Source of the DNA: Desulfobacterales bacterium CG23_combo_of_CG06-09_8_20_14_all_51_8
GTDB taxonomy: Bacteria > Desulfobacterota > Desulfobacteria > Desulfobacterales > Desulfosalsimonadaceae
DNA length: 6,647 nucleotides
Direction: 5' to 3'
Assembly (NCBI GenBank): GCA_002772195.1
Contig: PCSG01000444.1
Coordinates: 8,578-15,224, forward strand
The translations under genes were made by a program, and so were the position numbers. The notes under the pieces are model-generated. The model had not been told where the DNA came from. It ran no database searches and worked only from the letters and a program-made list of their open reading frames with translations. Positions within the stretch are counted from its first letter, which is position 1, and each line of letters starts with the position of its first letter. Of this stretch, positions 1 through 5,622 are shown piece after piece.

Positions 1-639
1 ATCTTCGATGGTGGCCACCCCTTCCTCCACCAGGCGCATGGCCTCCATGGAAGACGGCAGATTGATGCGGTTGATGACAAAGCCCGCCACATCCCGGTTG
101 ACCATAATGGGGGTTTTTCCGATCTGCGCCACAAAAGCCTTGCCGGTTTGGGCCGTGGCGTCCGTGGTCCCCATGCCCTTGATGACTTCAACGGCCATCA
201 TCATGGGGACCGGGCTGAAAAAATGCAGACCCAGAACCTTTTCCGGACGCTTTGTCGCGGCCGCCAGCTCCGTGATGGGGATGGCCGATGTGTTGCTGGC
301 GATCAGGGTGTCCGGTTTGCAGCAGTCGTCTAAGGTCTTGAAGATGGAGCGTTTGATGTCGATGTTTTCAAACACCGCTTCAATAGCCAGATCCGCGTCA
401 AGCTCCGGTTGAAGAGTGTCCACGGGGGTGATCCGGTTTAAAATGGTCTCTTGGGTTTCGGATAGATTGCCTTTTTCAATCAATTTTCCCACCGACCAGG
501 CAATGTTTTTTCGGGCTTTTTCAAGGGCCGAAGGGGATGCATCGTGCAGCAGAACCCGGATACCCGCCTGAGCGCAGACCTGGGCGATGCCGCCGCCCAT
601 AAGGCCGGAACCGACGATTAGGGCTGATTTTATGGACAT
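1..639 (-). CDS. 3-hydroxyacyl-CoA dehydrogenase (3-hydroxybutyryl-CoA dehydrogenase type), C-terminus cut by the left edge
   Basis: This enzyme should oxidise a (3S)-3-hydroxyacyl-CoA to the 3-oxoacyl-CoA with NAD in cytosolic beta-oxidation. The reading frame is open from the ATG at 639 to base 1, giving 213 residues; the family is usually about 280-290, so the C-terminal dimerisation domain is largely missing. Visible are the Rossmann motif GSGLMGG (residues 10-16), an acidic residue D33 at the end of the second strand, the SNTSA motif (115-119), the catalytic-type histidine in GLHFFSPVP (H139), E151 of the His-Glu pair, and the conserved FVINRI (187-192). The start has a good ribosome site, AAAGGAG, about 7 bases upstream. 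It is the last visible gene of the minus-strand operon, separated from the crotonase-like gene by 280 bases of repeats. The family is clear; chain length or ring specificity cannot be read. Confidence 0.93.
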   Translation of the reverse strand, partial: MSIKSALIVGSGLMGGGIAQVCAQAGIRVLLHDASPSALEKARKNIAWSVGKLIEKGNLSETQETILNRITPVDTLQPELDADLAIEAVFENIDIKRSIFKTLDDCCKPDTLIASNTSAIPITELAAATKRPEKVLGLHFFSPVPMMMAVEVIKGMGTTDATAQTGKAFVAQIGKTPIMVNRDVAGFVINRINLPSSMEAMRLVEEGVATIED

Positions 640-703
640 GGAAAACTCCTTTGAAAAATCATCCGGAAGTTCTATTAACCAGGCAATTAAATATCGAAAC
701 GTT

Positions 704-765
704 GTCATTCCGGCGGAAGCCGGAATCCAGAAAAACACTGGATGCCGGATCAAGTCCGGCATGAC
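704..765. repeat. Dispersed palindromic repeat (GTCATTCCGG... family)
   Basis: The unit starts GTCATTCCGG and ends CCGGCATGAC. The outer ends pair with each other, ATCCAG (725-730) pairs with CTGGAT (738-743) around a 7-base loop, and each arm contains a smaller hairpin (CCGGC/GCCGG on the left, GCCGGA/TCCGGC on the right). It can therefore fold as a cruciform with side stems. Elements with this sequence style are common as dispersed intergenic repeats in many Proteobacteria and related phyla, and may be non-autonomous mobile elements. Here it lies between two genes of the operon, 64 bases upstream of the hydroxyacyl-CoA dehydrogenase start. Confidence 0.8.
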
Positions 766-795
766 GTGGTTGTTTTATTTAGTTGCCGGTTTAAT

Positions 796-921
796 AAGTG
801 ACTAAAGTTTGAAGTGATCTAAAGTTGCGGTCAAGCCTTCGGCATTATCATTTTTAAATAAAAAACGATCGCGCTTTCAGCGCAGTCCATCACTTTAGAT
901 CACTTTCAACTTCAAACTTTT
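796..921. repeat. Composite inverted/direct repeat element between operon genes
   Basis: A 22-base arm at 804-825 (AAAGTTTGAAGTGATCTAAA plus GT) recurs inverted at 892-920, where the right arm has seven extra bases (TCAACTT, a local near-duplication). The left side also contains a direct near-repeat: AAGTGACTAAAGTT (796-809) and AAGTGATCTAAAGTT (812-826). The roughly 66-base centre contains a perfect small hairpin, GCGCT-TTC-AGCGC (871-883). The right arm ends at the stop codon of the crotonase-like gene. Arms around a structured centre resemble a miniature inverted-repeat element. A transcript hairpin acting as an attenuator or processing site is the alternative. Confidence 0.7.
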
Positions 922-1711
922 ACCTGTATTTGGAAAAATCCGGCGGCCGCTTCTCCATGAAGGCATTTTTCCCTTCCAGGGATTCTTCGGTATTGTAAAA
1001 CATGCTCAGCCCGCCGACCCCGAGGTTGGTGATCCCAACAACCCCGTCGGTTTCCGCGTGAAACGCGTATTTGAGCATTTTTAAGGCCGTGGGGCTTTTG
1101 GCAAGTAGATCCGCGCACCACTGATTGACTTCATCGTCGAGCCGTTCATGGGGGACGACAACATTAACCAGCCCCATGTCCAGGGCTTGGGCCGCCGTGT
1201 ACTGGCGGCAGAGGAACCAGATTTCCTTGGCTTTTTTCAGGCCCACGGCCCGCACCAGGTCCCCGGTGCCGTAACCCGGATCAAAACTCCCCACCCGGGG
1301 ACCGGCCTGGCCGAATTTCGCCTTGTCCGAGGCGATGGAAAAATCGCACACCACATGGAACACGTGGCCCCCGCCGATGGCATAGCCGTTGACCCGAGCG
1401 ATGACCGGTTTGGGGATAGTCCGGATCAGGGTGCTGACCTGCTGCCAGCCGACTTCCAGGGGCAGGGCCGCCACGGTTCCGGCGTACCCCCCTTCGGCCC
1501 GGAGGCTCTGGTCCCCGCCGGTGCAGAAGGCCTTGTCCCCGGCCCCGGTGAGCACCACCACCCCCACGGAACGGTCCACCCAGGCGTCGGTAAAGGCCTG
1601 GGTGAGCTCAAAAATGGTGACCGAGGTGCAGGCGTTGTGTTTTTCAGGCCGGTTGATGGTGATCCGTGCCACGCCATCTTTTTTTTCATAGAGAATCTCG
1701 GTGAATTTCAT
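920..1711 (-). CDS. Crotonase-superfamily acyl-CoA hydrolase/synthase, BadI/MenB-like
   Basis: This 263-residue protein has full family length. It belongs to the branch of the enoyl-CoA hydratase superfamily that holds MenB (dihydroxynaphthoyl-CoA synthase, ring closing) and BadI (2-ketocyclohexanecarboxyl-CoA hydrolase, ring opening). Visible are the oxyanion-hole segments FCTGGDQ (62-68) and GYAIGGGH (109-116). The active-site stretch FGQAGPRVGSFD (133-144) keeps the Q135, G137, S142 and D144 pattern of bicarbonate-type MenB, and W165 lies 21 residues beyond the Asp as in MenB. The C-terminus contains Y239 and ends in KRPPDFSKYR. From memory, the N-terminus (ILYEKKDGVARITINRPEKH, residues 6-25) and GAGDKAFCTGGDQS are closer to BadI than to MenB. 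No menaquinone genes are nearby, and the neighbours are beta-oxidation enzymes, so a catabolic C-C cleaving role is inferred. The start has AAGGGA about 9 bases upstream. Confidence 0.9.
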   Translation of the reverse strand: MKFTEILYEKKDGVARITINRPEKHNACTSVTIFELTQAFTDAWVDRSVGVVVLTGAGDKAFCTGGDQSLRAEGGYAGTVAALPLEVGWQQVSTLIRTIPKPVIARVNGYAIGGGHVFHVVCDFSIASDKAKFGQAGPRVGSFDPGYGTGDLVRAVGLKKAKEIWFLCRQYTAAQALDMGLVNVVVPHERLDDEVNQWCADLLAKSPTALKMLKYAFHAETDGVVGITNLGVGGLSMFYNTEESLEGKNAFMEKRPPDFSKYR

Positions 1712-1752
1712 CTATTATTCCCTTCCCATCTGAAATTTTTAAAAATAATAAA

Positions 1753-1821
1753 CCACAGAGATCACAGAGATTTCAGAGGTGAGTGTTCAGAAGATGAATC
1801 AGTTCTCTGTGTGCTCTGTGG
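1753..1821. repeat. CCACAGAG/CTCTGTGG inverted repeat, possible minus-strand terminator
   Basis: An 18-base arm at 1753-1770 (CCACAGAGATCACAGAGA) pairs with 1804-1821 (TCTCTGTGTGCTCTGTGG) with two mismatches and a 33-base loop. Similar CACAGAG-type repeats are widespread in environmental bacterial genomes. Read on the minus strand, the stem is followed by TTTATTATTTTT. It could therefore weaken or stop transcription coming out of the acyl-CoA dehydrogenase gene, which ends 25 bases upstream of it. The long loop makes a classical rho-independent terminator doubtful. Confidence 0.7.
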
Positions 1822-1845
1822 TGAAAAAGGATTTTTGTTGCCAGA

Positions 1846-2988
1846 TCAAATATTTAATCTGCGGGCGATGACTTCCTTCAACACCTCGTTGGCTCCGCCA
1901 TAAATCCTCTGGACCCGGGCATCCACGAACAGCCGTGAAATCAGGTATTCCCGCATATAGCCATAGCCGCCGAAGAGCTGAAGGCACTTGTCTGCGGCCT
2001 CGAACTGAAGCTCCGTGAGCCAGTATTTGGCCATGCTGACTTCCCGGACCACATCCTCTCCGGCCATGTGCCGGGGAATCAGATCGTCTAAAAACGACCG
2101 GGCCAGTTGGACCTTGGTGGCGACTTCGGCCAGGGTGAACCGGGTGTTCTGGAATTTGCTTAAAGTAGTTCCGAAGAGCTTCCGGCTTTTGACATAATCC
2201 AGGGTAATGTCAAGCGCCCCTTCGGCTGCGGCAAAGGCGCCGATGGCCAGCACCAGGCGCTCCTGCTGGAGGTTGTGCATCAGGTATTTAAAACCGTCCC
2301 CCTCATTTCCCAGGAGGTTTTCCACGGGCACCCGGCAGTCATCAAAGAATAGTTCGGAGGTGTCCTGGGCGCGCATGCCGATTTTTTTTAAGTTTTTACC
2401 CTTACGGAACCCTTTGCGGTCAGCTTCGATGACCAGAAGGCTGACCCCGGCGTGGGGTTTGCCGGTGTCCTTGGTGCGCACGGCCACCACGCACAGATCC
2501 GCCAGTTGCCCGTTGCTGATGAAAATCTTGGACCCGTTGACGATATAGTGATCTCCGTCCCGGACCGCCCGGGTGGAGAGATTGGCGAGATCAGATCCGG
2601 CGTCCGGCTCGGTCATGGCCACGGCCAGAATATATTCGCCGGACACGCATTTCGGGACCCAGCGTTTTTTTTGCGCTTCGTCGGCGTAGAGTTCGATATA
2701 CGGAAATACGATGTCACTGTGCAGGGGCCAGAACAGGCTGCTCAGGCCGTGATAATAGAGTTCCTCGGTGATCACCGTGGAATAAAGGAAATCCGCACCC
2801 GGCCCGCCGTATTTTTCTTCCGCCGTGGGGCAGAGAAACTCATTTTTCCCCGCCTCCAGCCAGGCTTCCCGGGGGGTGATGCCGGCATCCTCCCATTCTT
2901 CATAAAACGGGATGATCTTATCCTTTAAATAGGTTCGGAATGATTTTCTGAAAATATCATGTTCTTTTTTAAAAATCCGCCGCTTCAT
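1846..2988 (-). CDS. Acyl-CoA dehydrogenase, long-chain (LCAD) type
   Basis: This FAD flavoenzyme introduces the alpha-beta double bond in an acyl-CoA and passes electrons to electron-transfer flavoprotein. Its 380 residues are the normal length. The FAD-binding segment AMTEPDAGSD is at 124-133, IFISNG at 155-160, and the second family signature runs from Q337 to D356 (LFGGYGYMREYLISR inside it). The catalytic Glu of medium- and short-chain enzymes (YEGT) is replaced: the site reads YGGANE (363-368). As in LCAD and isovaleryl-CoA dehydrogenase, a Glu is available on helix G in QQER (E243), so the enzyme should be active. The ATG is preceded by a full AGGAGG (2993-2998), only four bases away. 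It lies 51 bases after the TetR gene and 134 bases before the crotonase-like gene. The substrate is unknown; a cyclic or branched acyl-CoA is possible. Confidence 0.95.
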   Translation of the reverse strand: MKRRIFKKEHDIFRKSFRTYLKDKIIPFYEEWEDAGITPREAWLEAGKNEFLCPTAEEKYGGPGADFLYSTVITEELYYHGLSSLFWPLHSDIVFPYIELYADEAQKKRWVPKCVSGEYILAVAMTEPDAGSDLANLSTRAVRDGDHYIVNGSKIFISNGQLADLCVVAVRTKDTGKPHAGVSLLVIEADRKGFRKGKNLKKIGMRAQDTSELFFDDCRVPVENLLGNEGDGFKYLMHNLQQERLVLAIGAFAAAEGALDITLDYVKSRKLFGTTLSKFQNTRFTLAEVATKVQLARSFLDDLIPRHMAGEDVVREVSMAKYWLTELQFEAADKCLQLFGGYGYMREYLISRLFVDARVQRIYGGANEVLKEVIARRLNI

Positions 2989-3039
2989 TCTTCCTCCTGT
3001 TCGTTGCCTGCTTCCCCTTTTACCTTCATTCTTAAGCCT

Positions 3040-3654
3040 TCAGCTTTCAGTCTTTAATAATCTTTCCCTCACAAATATTTCCAGTTCCACGTGATGATCC
3101 GTTAAAATTCGATTGTAAATTGCCGCATCAAAAAACTGTTTGACCGTGGGCAGGGAAATGATGAGGTAGCGATGGGCCCCGAGGAGTTGAAGGATGAAAA
3201 TTTCCGGATTCACCGGCTTGAAGGCCCCTTTGTTCTGTCCGGATCGGATGATGTCCGTGATCTCCCGGAAATAATCAGCGAAAAACCATTTTCTGGCTTT
3301 TTCCGCCCGTTTCGGGTTGTCCAGCAGTTCTCTTAATATGATATTTTCCCGATTGGGTTTTTCTTCTGAATTGTGGCAGAGCAGATGCACAAACTGAAAA
3401 ATCTGTTCCGTTTCATCGGGAAACCGTTCCCGGATTTCTTTGACCTCCAGCGTCATTTCATCGGCCAGTTTTTTCAGCACCGCGCCGTAAAGTTTTTCTT
3501 TTGTGGGGAAATGATGGAGCAGGGAGGATTTGGCGATGGAGACGCCTTCGGCCAGGTCCCGGATGCTGACGCCGTAAAAGCCTTTTTCCGCAAACAGGGA
3601 TTCGGCGATGGCGATTAATTTGTCCGCCGTGGCCGGTGGTTTTAAGGGATTCAT
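3040..3654 (-). CDS. TetR-family transcriptional regulator, first gene of the acyl-CoA operon
   Basis: This is a 204-residue protein of typical TetR length. The N-terminal DNA-binding domain covers about residues 9-56: helix 1 (ADKLIAIAESLFAEKGF), then a helix-turn-helix with VSIRDLAEGVSIAKSSLLHHF (29-49) and TKEKLY. The rest is a variable all-helical ligand domain with nothing recognisable. The regulator is the first gene of the minus-strand operon. Its own promoter contains a TetR-type palindrome, so it probably represses itself and the enzymes downstream until a CoA thioester or free acid binds. FadR/PsrA-like regulators of fatty-acid degradation work in this way; the ligand here is an inference. 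The ribosome site is weak (GGGAAA about 6 bases before ATG). Confidence 0.92.
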   Translation of the reverse strand: MNPLKPPATADKLIAIAESLFAEKGFYGVSIRDLAEGVSIAKSSLLHHFPTKEKLYGAVLKKLADEMTLEVKEIRERFPDETEQIFQFVHLLCHNSEEKPNRENIILRELLDNPKRAEKARKWFFADYFREITDIIRSGQNKGAFKPVNPEIFILQLLGAHRYLIISLPTVKQFFDAAIYNRILTDHHVELEIFVRERLLKTES

Positions 3655-3714
3655 CTTGTTTCCCGTCAGGGGTTCATTGCCGTTCGAACAAATCGGATCG
3701 TGAAACCAGTAAAT

Positions 3715-3743
3715 ATCCTACCGACCGATCGGTAGACAGTCAA
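3715..3743 (-). promoter_or_regulatory. Sigma-70-type promoter of the TetR/acyl-CoA operon
   Basis: On the minus strand, TTGACT (3743-3738) is followed after exactly 17 bases by TAGGAT (3720-3715). The -35 matches 5 of 6 consensus bases and the -10 matches 4 of 6. Transcription would begin near 3708, leaving a leader of roughly 54 bases before the TetR start codon. Confidence 0.7.
3718..3735. promoter_or_regulatory. TetR-type operator palindrome
   Basis: CTACCGACCGATCGGTAG is an 18-bp inverted repeat, with 16 of 18 bases symmetric. It falls almost entirely in the spacer between the -35 and -10 elements. The form (ACCGACCGATCGGT) is characteristic of many TetR regulators of lipid catabolism. 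Binding here would exclude RNA polymerase, which fits autorepression by the adjacent regulator. Confidence 0.8.
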
Positions 3744-3957
3744 GGAAATTATTCGTTTTTCAGCACCCGGAAGGTTCCCTGTTGGAAAAGTGTTTTTGCC
3801 GCCCGGAAACCGAAAGGGGGGGCTTGGACAGCGGAAAGACTGCCTTCCGGTTGCTGTGCCGTTTTGCCTTTCTGCCCAATATTATTGGAAAAAACTTTGC
3901 TTTTTTGATCCGAAGAGTGGTAAGGAAATATATCCTGTTGGATCAAGGCGTGTTATA
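3744..3957. other. Intergenic region between divergent promoters, with a 14-bp inverted repeat
   Basis: No convincing gene is present here. The one structure seen is CAGCACCCGGAAGG (3761-3774) and its inverted copy CCTTCCGGTTGCTG (3843-3856), matching at 13 of 14 positions around a 68-base centre. The open frames in this stretch have no recognisable protein features or ribosome sites. A perfect GTTRRRY match, GTTGGAT (3937-3943), is noted as a possible left boundary of the HNH cassette, but such a match is expected by chance about once per kilobase per strand. Confidence 0.5.
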
Positions 3958-3985
3958 TTGACGCAAAACGGATTCGGTATATTAT
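3958..3985 (+). promoter_or_regulatory. Promoter of the HNH endonuclease gene
   Basis: TTGACG (3958-3963) and TATTAT (3980-3985) are separated by 16 bases, each differing from consensus at one position. The predicted start lies near 3992, giving a short leader that includes the ribosome site GGAG (4011-4014) five bases before the ATG. The gene thus appears to carry its own promoter. Confidence 0.6.
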
Positions 3986-4019
3986 CTGGAAACCATATAA
4001 ACATTAGCTTGGAGAAAGA

Positions 4020-4910
4020 ATGAGATTCGAACTCGAACCAAATAGTCGTGACATCACGAAAGAGCAAGTGCTCGCTGATATCACAGGTGTCGCCGAAAAG
4101 CTTGGTTTAAGCTCCTTGACCATTCTTCAGTATGAAAAGCACGGACGATACGGTTCGAGTTTGGCTCGTCGGCGGTGTGGCTCATGGTTACAGGCAATTG
4201 CCGAAGCTGGCCTTTCGGTCAAACGCAAAAACTCCAAAGCATCCTCCGATGAATTTATTCCAGATCTCAAGCGTGTTGCCAAGGTTCTTAACAAGTCATC
4301 TGTAACACAAGCGGAATATAGAGATCATGGTCGTTTTGGTCCAAGAGTCGTCTCGCGTCACTTTGGCGGCTGGCTTGAAGCCCTCCGAGCGGCTGGTTTG
4401 GAAAAGACAAGAGAGTATGGGCTATCAGATGAGGAGTACTTTAAGAACCTGGAAACAATGTGGGTGCATCTTGGTCGGCAACCCCGCTATGGCGAGGTTC
4501 GGAGGCCCTTCTCCCGGTATTCGGCAGGAGCATATGAAAGGCGGTTCGGGTCTTGGCGCAAAGCACTCGAATCCTTCGTTGCCTTCGTTAATCAACAGCC
4601 CGATGAAAGCTTTGCGCCTGAGAAACCTGACCCGGAAAAAGAGAAACAGAGCATCGTTCCGGTAGTAGAACCGGATAAATCTCGCAGCATTTCGTGGCGT
4701 CTTCGGTTCCTCGTTATGAGAAGGGATGATTTCAAGTGTCGGTTTTGCGGGAACAGCCCGGCGTTGTCGCCGGGCTTAGTGCTGCATGTCGATCACATCC
4801 ACCCTTGGCGCAAAGGTGGGCCCACCACAGAAAATAACCTTCAGACCCTTTGTGAGCAGTGCAACATCGGCAAGAGCGATTTGCCAATGACAGAAGATAA
4901 GAAAGGCTAA
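4020..4910 (+). CDS. HNH endonuclease with three homing-endonuclease-associated repeats
   Basis: This 296-residue protein is probably a DNA nuclease. Three related repeats of about 50 residues occupy residues 17-65, 79-127 and 139-190. Each has a helix, a middle stretch such as HGRYG or HGRFG (R-x-S-R in the third), and a closing (F/C)G(S/G)W-(L/R)-x-A. This pattern is that of the small domain found as tandem copies beside HNH nucleases and presumed to bind DNA. After a charged, proline-rich linker (about 195-222) comes the HNH domain (225-286). It has a zinc-type CRFC (C240, C243), the VDHIHPW core (D258, H259, H261), an Asn pair (N272, N273) and CEQC (C278, C281), so all catalytic and zinc positions seem intact. 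It has its own promoter and GGAG ribosome site, and its stop codon lies inside an attC-like structure. It could be a selfish or homing-type nuclease, or a restriction/defence enzyme; the target is unknown. Confidence 0.9.
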   Translation: MRFELEPNSRDITKEQVLADITGVAEKLGLSSLTILQYEKHGRYGSSLARRRCGSWLQAIAEAGLSVKRKNSKASSDEFIPDLKRVAKVLNKSSVTQAEYRDHGRFGPRVVSRHFGGWLEALRAAGLEKTREYGLSDEEYFKNLETMWVHLGRQPRYGEVRRPFSRYSAGAYERRFGSWRKALESFVAFVNQQPDESFAPEKPDPEKEKQSIVPVVEPDKSRSISWRLRFLVMRRDDFKCRFCGNSPALSPGLVLHVDHIHPWRKGGPTTENNLQTLCEQCNIGKSDLPMTEDKKG

Positions 4911-4979
4911 CAACCGCATCAACTCGGACTGGCAATTCCGCTTCGCTCCATTGCCAGCCGGTTATGCGGATCGTTCGCA
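4905..4979 (+). other. Integron attC-like recombination site
   Basis: The outer core AAC (4909-4911, in GGCTAAC) pairs with GTT (4973-4975, in GTTCGCA). Inside, CCGCAT (4914-4919) pairs with ATGCGG (4964-4969), AAC (4921-4923) with GTT (4961-4963), CGG (4925-4927) with CCG (4958-4960), and CTGGCAAT (4929-4936) with ATTGCCAG (4950-4957), around a 13-base loop. Three bases on the left arm (4920, 4924, 4928), spaced four apart, have no partner. Unpaired bases on one arm are the hallmark integron integrases use to choose the strand. The TAA stop of the HNH gene lies inside the R'' core, as in many cassettes. Both outer core boxes depart from RYYYAAC / GTTRRRY (R'' at one position), so the site may be weak or old. 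A plain terminator is less likely because no T-run follows. Confidence 0.72.
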
Positions 4980-4996
4980 CAATCCTAAAATAGCTC

Positions 4997-5037
4997 TTGA
5001 TTATAACCTTATATGGTAATATTATAACCATATGGTA
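4997..5037 (+). promoter_or_regulatory. Promoter and tandem operator of the toxin-antitoxin pair
   Basis: TTGATT (4997-5002) and TATTAT (5020-5025) are separated by 17 bases. Two near-identical palindromic half-sites overlie them: TTATAACCTTATATGGTA (5001-5018) and TTATAACCATATGGTA (5022-5037), the second centred on the perfect palindrome ACCATATGGT. Autoregulation by antitoxin or toxin-antitoxin complex through such sites is standard for type II systems. The predicted transcription start falls at or next to the toxin ATG. Confidence 0.65.
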
Positions 5038-5297
5038 TACGAGGTCAAAATCAAGAAGAAAGTCCTCCGTGGGCTTGAAAAGCTTCCTGAAAACGTGCGG
5101 AAGTTACTATTTTTATTGATTGAAGACCTCAAAGCAGATGGGCCGATCCAAAAAGGTTGGCATAACTTTTCCCCCTTGGGAAACGAAACATATCACTGCC
5201 ATTTGAAATACCGCTATGTGCATGTTGGACACACAGACAAGGGGAAATCATAATTGAGGTGTATTATGTTGGCTCTCGTGAAAAAGCCCCGTATTGA
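5032..5297 (+). pseudogene. RelE/HigB-like toxin gene with a one-base frameshift
   Basis: The frame from ATG 5032 reads as a RelE/HigB-type mRNA-interferase toxin: VYEVKIKKKVLRGLEKLPE near the start, a lysine-rich first helix, then NETYHCHLKYRYV (51-63). After V63 (5218-5220) it falls into an unrelated tail and stops at residue 73. Reading on one frame over from 5223 restores the expected family C-terminus, with a Trp codon at 5226, IIIEVYYVGSREKAPY, and a TGA at 5295-5297. One missing base near 5220-5222 (for example GTGGCA read as GTGCA) explains this, and the repaired gene would be 88 residues, normal for the family. No ribosome site is visible upstream of the ATG. The repaired gene overlaps the antitoxin start by 32 bases, a common toxin-first (higBA) layout. 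Either the toxin is inactivated or the base is a sequencing error. Confidence 0.8.
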
Positions 5298-5622
5298 AAT
5301 ATCTCTTCAGGGCGAGCATCTTGACGAACTTATCGAATGGATCAGGAAAAAATTCGAGGTGAGCATTCTCACCCCTGAGATTTCAGAGAGTATACCCATT
5401 GAAGAAACAGATTTTTGGAAAGAAATGCAGTCTAATAGAGTCGGAAACCTTCTATCTGCTGCAAGACTTAAGGCAAATCTTTCTCAAGCACAACTTGCAG
5501 CAAAACTGGATCTGCGGCAGAATATGATCAGTGACTACGAAAGAGGCAAGCGCAGGCTCACGCCTGCAATGGCGAAACGGATAGCCGGAATTCTTAACAT
5601 CAAGGTTGAGAGAATTTCGTAG
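5266..5622 (+). CDS. HigA-like antitoxin with C-terminal XRE helix-turn-helix
   Basis: This 118-residue protein is the expected partner of the upstream RelE/HigB-like toxin. The N-terminal part (about 1-50, starting LVKKPRIEISLQGEH) is the short toxin-facing domain that accompanies this toxin subfamily. The C-terminal part (about 60-115) is an XRE/Cro helix-turn-helix with LLSAARLKANLSQAQLAAKL, an NMISDYERGKRR recognition segment and AMAKRIAGILNI. ATG 5266 is chosen over the in-frame TTG at 5254 because GAGGTG (5256-5261) sits just upstream of it and family members begin this way. It would neutralise the toxin and bind the tandem operator upstream. The gene appears intact although the toxin is frameshifted. 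Confidence 0.9.
   Translation: MLALVKKPRIEISLQGEHLDELIEWIRKKFEVSILTPEISESIPIEETDFWKEMQSNRVGNLLSAARLKANLSQAQLAAKLDLRQNMISDYERGKRRLTPAMAKRIAGILNIKVERIS

Noticed and set aside
8..412. 134-residue plus-strand open frame at the left edge
   Set aside because: It is antisense to the 3-hydroxyacyl-CoA dehydrogenase, which shows the Rossmann motif and catalytic residues.
1148..1903. 251-residue plus-strand open frame
   Set aside because: It is antisense to the crotonase-like gene and the end of the acyl-CoA dehydrogenase gene, is rich in Gly/Pro/His from reverse-complement codons, and has no family features.
2452..2928. 158-residue plus-strand open frame
   Set aside because: It is a shadow of the acyl-CoA dehydrogenase gene, whose protein carries clear conserved motifs on the other strand.
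4732..5031. 99-residue minus-strand open frame
   Set aside because: It overlaps the HNH catalytic domain, the attC-like site and the toxin-antitoxin operator, and has no recognisable features.
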